A model generated the notes under the pieces. That model saw only the letters and a list, made by a program, of their open reading frames with translations, was not told the origin of the DNA and did not search any database. The translations under genes and the position numbers were made by a program. Positions 7,895-14,109 of a stretch of 19,746 bases of DNA are shown here, one piece after another; positions within the stretch are counted from its first letter, which is position 1, and each line of letters starts with the position of its first letter. Source of the stretch: Bacteroidales bacterium UBA6248 (lineage in GTDB: Bacteria > Bacteroidota > Bacteroidia > Bacteroidales > Lentimicrobiaceae); assembly GCA_002441345.1 (NCBI GenBank), contig DJVU01000068.1:2699-22444 (forward strand). The letters are read 5' to 3'.

Positions 7895-7931
7895 AAGGCC
7901 GGGTTATCAAAAAAAAAATCCGGCCTTTTTT
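7895..7931 (+). terminator. Rho-independent terminator after copy 1
   Basis: AAGGCCGG (7895-7902) and CCGGCCTT (7920-7927) form a perfect 8-bp stem around an A-rich 17-base loop, followed by a run of T to 7931. It starts 8 bases after the stop codon at 7886 and separates the two paralogues transcriptionally. Confidence 0.85.
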
Positions 7932-7943
7932 CAGATTTTTTTA

Positions 7944-7983
7944 AATCCATACTCAATTATATATATTTTTATGAGCATGGATT
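7944..7983 (+). promoter_or_regulatory. Dyad around an AT-rich promoter-like core, leader of copy 2
   Basis: AATCCAT-A-CTCA (7944-7955) is matched by TGAG-C-ATGGATT (7972-7983), giving 11 paired positions with one central mismatch, around a 16-base AT-rich core. The core contains TATATTTT (7962-7969), one base off the -7 box TAnnTTTG. This could be an operator dyad that brackets the promoter, or a leader hairpin if transcription starts upstream. It lies between the copy 1 terminator and the copy 2 ATG at 8027. Confidence 0.4.
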
Positions 7984-8026
7984 CAAGGTCGAGTTCTTTT
8001 TTTAAAACAAACAAATTCAACAGCTT

Positions 8027-10144
8027 ATGAAAAAATCCCTACTTTTTGTTTTGGGTATTTTTGCTAGTACCCTGCTTTCTGCCCAGGTAATATTCCAGGA
8101 AAATTTCAGCGGGGCGACGTTTCCGCCCTCCGGCTGGATGGTCTTTGGAAACATGCAGAATTTTTCCGCTTCGGCTACCAATTATGCCAGTGGTACAGCC
8201 CCGGAGATGAATATCAAGGGAACGCCAACCTTTTCAGGAACCCAGCGAATCATCGGACCTCAGATCAATACAACCGGACAAACTACGGTGATCATTCGCC
8301 TTAAGCACATGTTCGACCATACCGATGGCAATACCACACCCATTACCCTTGGTGTTGACACCCGTTCGAACAACGGCGCCTGGAATAACGTATGGAATGT
8401 TGCAGCTAACGGAGATATTCCGGCCCAGACACTGACCATTATTGTTTCCAACGCCAATGTTGGTGCTGCCAGTTTTCAGTTCAGCATATTCGTTAACGGA
8501 GCCAGTGCAAATATGAAAAACTGGTATATCGATGATGTGGAAGTAATGGTACCCCTCGAAAGGGACGCAGCCATGTCGATGATCGATGTACCTGCCCTCT
8601 TTGTCGGCAATAAAGCCGTGAAAGGTAACTTCTCCAACCTCGGAACTTCATCCATTACCAGTGCCGACGTAAGCTGGCAGCTGGATAACGGGGATGTATT
8701 TACCACGAATTTTACGGAACTAAACGTGGCAACAGGTGCAGTGTACGATTTTGAATGTGCCGACTCCCTCATCGTAACCCCCGGTTTCTACGATCTGAAA
8801 GTGTGGGTTTCAAACGTAAACGGCCTCGGCGATGACCTGAATCCGGTAAACGACACCATGGTAAAATCGCTCACCGTTCCGGTAGCCCTTATCCCTTACC
8901 GTCCGCTCTTCGAGGAGTTTACAAGTTCAACCTGTGCTCCATGTGCTTCGTTCAATAATTCCGTATTCAATCCGTTTATCAACCAGAACGGCGATAACCT
9001 TACCCTTATCAAATACCAGATGAACTGGCCCGGTTCCGGCGATCCTTACTATACGGCTGAAGGCGGTGTCCGCCGTCAGTATTATGGTGTAAATGCTGTT
9101 CCCGACCTTTACGTCGACGGAAAGAAAACCGGAACTACCCAGGCTGCAGTGAACGCAGCATTCAATGCAACCTATGGTACATTTACCTACGTTGACATCG
9201 CAGCTACGTATGAAATCCAGGGCAACAATGTGATCATCGATGCCAGTTTCATTCCTTATGCCAGCTATCCTAACGTAAAAATCCAAATGGCTATTGTAGA
9301 GGAAATTACAACCCAGAACGTGGCTACCAACGGCGAAACCGAATTCCATCACGTTATGATGAAGATGGTTCCCGATGCAAACGGAACAAGTGCCAATCTG
9401 GTCCCGGGTGAAACGCTGAACCTCAAGCATACGGTTAACATGTCGACCACCAACGTGGAAGAGATGGACGACCTGCTGCTTGCCATCTTTATTCAGGAAA
9501 ACGGAACCAAAGCCATACATCACTCAGCCTATGCTCAGGCAATAGGAGCTTCCTCTACCATCAATCTCGAAAACAATGCAGTAAACGTAAGCGTTACACA
9601 GCCCATCATCATCAACTTCAGCCAGCCTGTGCGCATGCGGGGCGGGCAGCAGATTACCAACAGCAACGTGGCTCAGCTGATCAATTACCGCGAATTCAAC
9701 CCGACGGGAACCCCCGTAGGATTTACCGCTACCATCAATACTGCCAAAACCCAGATCACCGTAACACCGAGTCCGGATCTGAAATACAGCCAGCAGTATT
9801 ATTTCAGGTTTGATGCAGTGGAGAATATGAGCGGCGTGGCTACACTGCCCATTTCACTAACATTTACCACGGAGGTGAATATAGGTGTTGCTTCCGGGCC
9901 TGTGATCAACCGCACCCTTTATCCCAATCCCGCCGGCGATGTTCTTTATATCAGCGATGTAAACGGACTCGAAAAGGTGGAAATCATAAGTGTGGTTGGA
10001 AATGTTGTTCGTTCAGCCGGTAATTTTGGTTCTGCCCGCGGCGAAGCAGCCATCAGCACAGCCGGCCTTCCTTCGGGATTGTATTTTGTACGGCTTTACG
10101 AAAAAGGTAAGGAAACGACTTCAAGGGTAATCATCGCCCGGTAG
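8027..10144 (+). CDS. T9SS-secreted multidomain protein with Omp28-like thioredoxin fold (copy 2)
   Basis: This 705-residue protein is a full-length paralogue of the preceding gene with the same domain order. It has a signal peptide (1-20, ending LLSAQ) and a cleaved-adhesin/MAM-like domain to about 175 (MKNWYIDDVEV). A CARDB-like Ig domain runs from about 180 to 285. The Omp28-like thioredoxin fold follows at about 290-505, with C303-A-P-C306 and a likely cis-Pro at 359 in NAVPDLYVDG. A Big_5-like Ig domain follows, and the T9SS sorting domain occupies about 628-705 (TLYPNPAGDVLYI, GLYFVRL, SRVIIAR). The two copies are almost identical around the redox motif and share the block KYQMNWPGSGDPYYTAEGG, while the Ig domains and sorting domain have diverged more. 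The active-site dipeptide differs (AP here, GP in copy 1), which may change redox behaviour. The ATG at 8027 directly precedes the signal peptide. Confidence 0.93.
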   Translation: MKKSLLFVLGIFASTLLSAQVIFQENFSGATFPPSGWMVFGNMQNFSASATNYASGTAPEMNIKGTPTFSGTQRIIGPQINTTGQTTVIIRLKHMFDHTDGNTTPITLGVDTRSNNGAWNNVWNVAANGDIPAQTLTIIVSNANVGAASFQFSIFVNGASANMKNWYIDDVEVMVPLERDAAMSMIDVPALFVGNKAVKGNFSNLGTSSITSADVSWQLDNGDVFTTNFTELNVATGAVYDFECADSLIVTPGFYDLKVWVSNVNGLGDDLNPVNDTMVKSLTVPVALIPYRPLFEEFTSSTCAPCASFNNSVFNPFINQNGDNLTLIKYQMNWPGSGDPYYTAEGGVRRQYYGVNAVPDLYVDGKKTGTTQAAVNAAFNATYGTFTYVDIAATYEIQGNNVIIDASFIPYASYPNVKIQMAIVEEITTQNVATNGETEFHHVMMKMVPDANGTSANLVPGETLNLKHTVNMSTTNVEEMDDLLLAIFIQENGTKAIHHSAYAQAIGASSTINLENNAVNVSVTQPIIINFSQPVRMRGGQQITNSNVAQLINYREFNPTGTPVGFTATINTAKTQITVTPSPDLKYSQQYYFRFDAVENMSGVATLPISLTFTTEVNIGVASGPVINRTLYPNPAGDVLYISDVNGLEKVEIISVVGNVVRSAGNFGSARGEAAISTAGLPSGLYFVRLYEKGKETTSRVIIAR

Positions 10145-10166
10145 ACAATCTTTGCAGTATTCTCAG

Positions 10167-10195
10167 CCGGCCGGGATTCCCGGCCGGTTTTTTTT
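10167..10195 (+). terminator. Strong rho-independent terminator after copy 2
   Basis: CCGGCCGGG (10167-10175) pairs perfectly with CCCGGCCGG (10179-10187) around the three-base ATT, followed by eight T (10188-10195). It lies 22 bases after the stop codon and has no T-run on the opposite strand, so it serves the plus-strand gene. Confidence 0.93.
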
Positions 10196-10216
10196 GCGGC
10201 TGCTGTGTTACATTTG

Positions 10217-11482
10217 CTATGCTCCCGTCCGCTTTAAGCTTTCGCCGATGATGTTTGTTTTGCGTGAAAAGACCAGGGAAGCCAGCAGGCAGAGTGTTCC
10301 GGAAACCAGCAGTACAGGCTGAATGCCTGCCCACTCGGCAAGACTGCCCAGGGCCAGACTGCCGAGAGGCTGAATCCCCATGAACGACATACTGTAAAAT
10401 GCAACCACCCTCCCGCGCATGCCATCGTCAACCACCGTTTGAAGTAGCGTATTGCTGGCGTTGAACTCTGCAATCATGCCAAATCCGGTGACTACCAGCA
10501 ACATCAGCGAAAGCGCCAGATAACCCGAATGCGAAAAGGCCATCAGCCCGAGAGAGGAAATAAGGGCAAACAAAAAGACCATTCGCGGGAAATTTCTCAG
10601 TTCTCTGCGGGAAGCCAGAAAAAAAGCTCCGCCAAGCGCTCCGGCACCGATGGCACCGTTCAGAAATCCCAGAGTTTGAGCCCCGCCGCCAAGAATGTCG
10701 CTTGCATATACAGGCATAAATACCTGATAAGGCAAGCCAAGAAGGCTTGTTGTAATAACCATAAGCAACAGGTACCGGATGGGCAGCGTTTGCCAGGAGT
10801 AACGGATTCCTGACGCAAGATCCGAAAGCACAGACTTCCCCTTGTGAACGAATGCAGAAGTGTGTACTTTCATGGCCGCGAGGGTGCCTATCACGGCAAG
10901 GTAACTCAACCCGTTAATCAGAAAGCAAATACCTTCTCCGGCTATGGCAATGAGCATCCCTCCAACAGGAGGTCCTATAAAACGGGCAGTATTGAAAAGC
11001 GTCGAGTTCAATGCAATGGCGTTCGGCAGGTCCTGCTTCTCCGTCACCATCTCAACCACAAAAGCATGCCTGAAGGGCGTGTCGAAGGCTACGGTGATGC
11101 CGTTGATAAGGGCTGCAGCAAGAATATGCCAGATCCGGATGGCCCCCGACAAAGTTATACCAGCCATTACCAGCGCAATGCCGGCAGAAATGCTTTGTGT
11201 GAGGATAAGTACTTTTCTGCGATTGAGGCGGTCGGCATACACCCCTGCAACAGGTGTGAGTACCAGTGCGGGAATCTGACTGGTAAAACCCACGATTCCA
11301 AGCATAAAAGCCGATCCCGTGAGCCGGTATACAAGCCAGCTAAGTGCAATGTTCTGAATCCAGTTACCCGGCAGCGAAATCAGCTGCCCGAGAAAGTAAT
11401 ACCGGTAATTCCGGTATTTCAGCGACCTGAACACAAAACCCGGTTGCCTGAGCAAAGAACCTATATTGGAAAAGGTCTTCAC
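10217..11482 (-). CDS. MFS transporter, EntS/MFS_3-type exporter
   Basis: This 421-residue inner-membrane protein of the major facilitator superfamily has about 12 hydrophobic segments. The loop 2-3 signature is G80-VYADRLNRRK. The segment LNSTLFNTARFIGPPVGG and the late loop RGRVVAFYSMSFMG are typical of the MFS_3 (enterobactin exporter EntS-like) group, whose members mostly export small molecules. The substrate here cannot be told, and no siderophore genes are nearby. The start codon is GTG (11480-11482); no better in-frame ATG precedes the first membrane segment. A TAGTTTTG box (11494-11501, minus strand) sits only 12 bases upstream of the GTG, which suggests a very short leader. The gene is convergent with the paralogue pair and divergent from the barrel gene at 11818. 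Confidence 0.93.
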   Translation of the reverse strand: MKTFSNIGSLLRQPGFVFRSLKYRNYRYYFLGQLISLPGNWIQNIALSWLVYRLTGSAFMLGIVGFTSQIPALVLTPVAGVYADRLNRRKVLILTQSISAGIALVMAGITLSGAIRIWHILAAALINGITVAFDTPFRHAFVVEMVTEKQDLPNAIALNSTLFNTARFIGPPVGGMLIAIAGEGICFLINGLSYLAVIGTLAAMKVHTSAFVHKGKSVLSDLASGIRYSWQTLPIRYLLLMVITTSLLGLPYQVFMPVYASDILGGGAQTLGFLNGAIGAGALGGAFFLASRRELRNFPRMVFLFALISSLGLMAFSHSGYLALSLMLLVVTGFGMIAEFNASNTLLQTVVDDGMRGRVVAFYSMSFMGIQPLGSLALGSLAEWAGIQPVLLVSGTLCLLASLVFSRKTNIIGESLKRTGA

Positions 11483-11817
11483 GGCTTTTTTGGCAAAACT
11501 ACGGAATATGGATCTGATTCAGAGCTACTGTATGGTTTTTCTTTTTCCGTCAGAATAAAAAGAAATGGTTAACACCGTAGCTGCCCGGCAGGTAAACAGC
11601 ATCTGACCCGCCCTGGAAACATGCTGTGCGGCCGCATGCTCAGGGATGAAGGAAAGATCTCTTTTAATAAGCTGATGCGCTGCTAACAGGATGTTTTACC
11701 ATTCATGATCCGATGTGCACCATTCGTGCTCTGAATGATGCCTTTCAGTCAGTTTTAGTTTTAATGCGGGATACTCAGTTTTACCTTTGTTAATCGTAAA
11801 TATTAATTAAGTAAATC
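11483..11817. promoter_or_regulatory. Divergent intergenic region (MFS / outer-membrane barrel) with promoters and spaced repeats
   Basis: For the plus-strand gene, TACCTTTG at 11782-11789 matches TAnnTTTG, with TTTT at 11759-11762 spaced 19 bases upstream. For the minus-strand MFS gene, the box at 11494-11501 reads TAGTTTTG. Upstream of the plus promoter are two 13-base near-repeats, ACCATTCATGATC (11698-11710) and ACCATTCGTGCTC (11719-11731), in the same orientation and exactly 21 bases apart, two helical turns. A 10-bp perfect palindrome, TGCGGCCGCA, lies at 11627-11636. No gene is visible here. Confidence 0.55.
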
Positions 11818-12483
11818 ATGAAACGCTTTACTTTTTCGCTTTTTATAGCAGGCCTGCTGATTGCGGCAGGTATGCAGTCTTTTGCACAGCAGTCTTCTGC
11901 ACCGGACCAGGAAATTAATTTATTCGGCAGTAATAATCCGGCTCTCGGAGGGTATATCTCGTTTGGACTGGGTGGCGGAAACTTCAGCGACCACAATGCT
12001 TTGCTGATTCAGGGGCGGGCCGCTGTCCGGTTTGCTCATTCCCTTTCGCTGGGAGTAGCAGGTGCCGGATTCAGCGATTTCCCCTGGGGCCTGAATTACG
12101 ACAGGTCATACGCCCGCCCGGGAGGCTACTACCTGGAAGGAGGTTACGGCGGATTGCTGTTTGAACCAGTGCTGGCATCGCATTTTCCGGTTCATCTTAC
12201 GTTTCCCGTTGTCCTGGGAGCCGGATTTGTTGCACTTACCCGTGAATCCGATGCTTACGATTGGTTTGGGTGGGACGACTATTCCGATCGCGTGGTTCTT
12301 GATTCGGCTCCGTTCCTGATCGTTGAGCCGGGAGTGGAAATGGAATTAAACCTGATTCCCGTTCTTCGCCTGGGCATTGGTGCCGGTTACCGGTTTGCAA
12401 CCCCCGTCCGGCTCGACAGTGGTCCCGAATATCCCGTTAACGGACTCAGCCTTAACGCATCACTGAAACTTGGAATTTTTTAA
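11818..12483 (+). CDS. Small outer-membrane beta-barrel-like protein
   Basis: This is a 221-residue exported protein. Residues 1-23 are a clear signal peptide (MKRFTFSLFIAGLLIAAG..SFA, cut before Q24). The mature part alternates polar and hydrophobic residues, is Gly- and aromatic-rich (GGYISFGLGGGNFS, GGYYLEGGYGGLLFEPVL, LRLGIGAGYRF) and ends in Phe (LKLGIF). This is the usual look of an 8-stranded outer-membrane barrel with BamA-recognised C-terminus. I do not recognise a specific family and no catalytic residues stand out. It has its own promoter box 28 bases upstream. The following methyltransferase-like genes, 61 and then 15 bases further on, may belong to the same transcript. Confidence 0.85.
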   Translation: MKRFTFSLFIAGLLIAAGMQSFAQQSSAPDQEINLFGSNNPALGGYISFGLGGGNFSDHNALLIQGRAAVRFAHSLSLGVAGAGFSDFPWGLNYDRSYARPGGYYLEGGYGGLLFEPVLASHFPVHLTFPVVLGAGFVALTRESDAYDWFGWDDYSDRVVLDSAPFLIVEPGVEMELNLIPVLRLGIGAGYRFATPVRLDSGPEYPVNGLSLNASLKLGIF

Positions 12484-12485
12484 CG

Positions 12486-12516
12486 GAAACGAAATCCGGT
12501 TGATACGGACCGTTTC
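12486..12516 (+). repeat. Intercistronic hairpin
   Basis: GAAACG (12486-12491) pairs with CGTTTC (12511-12516), and TCCG (12495-12498) pairs with CGGA (12506-12509) across a small internal loop. It starts 2 bases after the barrel gene's stop. Without a T-run it is a poor terminator and may instead be a processing or attenuation element within an operon. Confidence 0.45.
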
Positions 12517-12544
12517 ATTGTATTAACCAACATTACCGCAGCAC

Positions 12545-13144
12545 ATGCAAGTACTAACAATCCCCAGCCCCGAAATACGGTATCACGAGACGTATTCGTT
12601 TGAGACGAACGTGCCGGTTACGGGTCTTCGTTCGATATACCGGCAAACCATGGCACGTTTGCACAACAGCCGCAAGGGTATTCTCCTTGAAATTGCCGGA
12701 ACTGCAAACGACGATTCCATTTTTGCCAATGTTAACCTGTATGAAGGATGCGACGACGACCGGTTGCCGCGTTTCTTCCGCCTTCTGGGCATAAGATTAG
12801 GCATTGACGGTGATTTCAGAACTTCGCCTCTGCCATGGGAAAATGCTTCTTTCGATACGGTAATATGCGTCGACGCGTTTCACCGGCTCAAAAATCCCCT
12901 GCATGCCCTGAGAGACATCCACCGCGTGCTGGGGCCAAACGGCCGGCTGGTGCTTGCCGACCACTGGTTCAGATACAGAACCCCGAATACCGGAAATCTT
13001 TTACAATCCTATAAAGGAACCGAAGGCCGCAGAATTTACTCTGAACGAACGGTTATACGCCTGTTGCGTCAGGCCGGTTTTTGCTGTATCGAAAGCGAAC
13101 CCGTCGGATCAAATGGTTTTATCGTAACTGCCGGTACCTTCTGA
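12545..13144 (+). CDS. Methyltransferase-fold protein with degraded SAM motif
   Basis: The product is a 199-residue cytoplasmic protein related to class I (Methyltransf_11-type) methyltransferases. The second half of the fold is well kept: LPWENASFDTVICVDAFHRL (96-115) corresponds to the post-II/motif region, followed by LRDIHRVLGPNGRLVLADHW (122-141) and a C-terminal RLLRQAGF (172-179). Motif I should be a glycine-rich E-x-G-x-G-x-G, but reads LLEIAGTANDD (47-57) with only one of the glycines. The fold's N-terminal half is shortened: the acidic end of strand 2 would be near YEGCDD (66-71). The protein may bind SAM poorly or have a scaffolding role. It is 15 bases upstream of a second, better-conserved methyltransferase, suggesting a pair. 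The substrate is unknown. Confidence 0.75.
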   Translation: MQVLTIPSPEIRYHETYSFETNVPVTGLRSIYRQTMARLHNSRKGILLEIAGTANDDSIFANVNLYEGCDDDRLPRFFRLLGIRLGIDGDFRTSPLPWENASFDTVICVDAFHRLKNPLHALRDIHRVLGPNGRLVLADHWFRYRTPNTGNLLQSYKGTEGRRIYSERTVIRLLRQAGFCCIESEPVGSNGFIVTAGTF

Positions 13145-13159
13145 GCCTGAACAAAAATT

Positions 13160-13987
13160 ATGTCAACCGACCTCCAACTGGCACTGTCAGATCCCTTCAA
13201 CCACTATCCTTTGCGTTTGGGTAAGGGTTACTGGGAGAATCCGATCAGCGGGGATAAATACTATATCAACGGCGGAATACCGGTTTTTCTTCCCGAAGAG
13301 CTGATGAGCGGAAACAACCTGAAGTATTCCCGGTTCTACGACCGCATCAGCAGGTTTTACCGTTTCTCCTCGCTTCTGGCCGGCAGATTCGCCGGCTATT
13401 CCGACCGGAAAAGCAGAATGCGCTATCTGCAAAAGCTGCATATAGCCCCGGGTGACCGGGTGCTGGAAGTTGCCGTAGGTACTGCCGATAACCTGAAATA
13501 CCTCCCGGAAGGAGCCATCTATTCGGGCATAGATATTTCGTTTGGAATGCTGACCATGGCCGCAAAGCACCTGCGTAAATGGAAACGCTCCGCATTTTTG
13601 TTTCAGGGTGAAGCCGAACACCTGCCGTTTCCTGCAGATTCGTTTGATGTGGTTTTTCTCGTGGGAGGAATAGTACTGTTCAACGACGGGCAGCGAGCGC
13701 TTCAGGAGATGATACGCGTTGCCAAACCCGGAGCCAGGCTCCTGATTGTGGACGATAAAGAGGATACCCCTGCCCGTGGCGAACAGTCCAATCCCTTTAA
13801 TCCGGGCGATATCTCCTCGCCGGGCGGTGCTATGGCTCTGCCGTCGCGCCTGATACCGCACGGAATGAAAAACATCGAAATTTCCATACTCGACGGAGGA
13901 AACCTCTTCTGCCTCATCTTTACCAAGCCGGAAATGCGGCCGGGGCACGAACACAAGCCTCTGATAACTCCGGCAGTGCAACGGTAG
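13160..13987 (+). CDS. Class I SAM-dependent methyltransferase with Trm112-like N-terminal domain
   Basis: This 275-residue cytoplasmic protein has a UbiE-like methyltransferase core. Motif I is VLEVAVGTADN (101-111), the ribose-binding acid is D125 in YSGIDIS, then EAEHLPFPADSFDVVFLVGG (151-170) and the strand-5 region AKPGARLLIVDD (188-199). The N-terminal residues about 11-45 have the spacing of a Trm112-type domain (DPFNHYPL ... GDKYYINGGIPVFL) but lack all four zinc cysteines. Between them lies YDRISRFYRFSSLL (60-73), as in UbiE-like enzymes. The substrate could be a small molecule, lipid or quinone-like compound; this is open. The gene follows the degenerate methyltransferase-like gene by 15 bases, so the two are probably co-translated and may form a heterodimer. 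Confidence 0.88.
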   Translation: MSTDLQLALSDPFNHYPLRLGKGYWENPISGDKYYINGGIPVFLPEELMSGNNLKYSRFYDRISRFYRFSSLLAGRFAGYSDRKSRMRYLQKLHIAPGDRVLEVAVGTADNLKYLPEGAIYSGIDISFGMLTMAAKHLRKWKRSAFLFQGEAEHLPFPADSFDVVFLVGGIVLFNDGQRALQEMIRVAKPGARLLIVDDKEDTPARGEQSNPFNPGDISSPGGAMALPSRLIPHGMKNIEISILDGGNLFCLIFTKPEMRPGHEHKPLITPAVQR

Positions 13988-14049
13988 GGTAAATGGACGG
14001 CACACCCCTGAAGCTCGCATGCGTGCAGTCGTTCTGGTTTACGGAATGC

Positions 14050-14080
14050 TTCGCCGGTATTGAAAGCTTTTATATATTTG
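14050..14080 (+). promoter_or_regulatory. Promoter of the sensor kinase operon
   Basis: TATATTTG (14073-14080) matches TAnnTTTG, and TTCG (14050-14053) lies 19 bases upstream as a three-of-four -33 box. The -7 box is 29 bases before the kinase ATG at 14110, so the leader is short. This places a transcription start between the methyltransferase pair and the kinase. Confidence 0.55.
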
Positions 14081-14109
14081 AGGCATCTGTAAGTTAACCC
14101 GGGCTGCCC

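Noticed and set aside
10844..11572. 242-codon frame antisense to the MFS gene
   Set aside because: Charged, Cys/His-rich composition with no domain; the MFS frame has membrane segments and signature motifs.
11627..11636. 10-bp palindrome TGCGGCCGCA as an operator
   Set aside because: A GC palindrome of this size is not rare, and it is far from both promoter boxes; noted only as part of the intergenic region.
13187..14020. 277-codon open frame antisense to the second methyltransferase
   Set aside because: The plus strand carries recognisable SAM-binding motifs; the antisense frame has none and no initiation signals.
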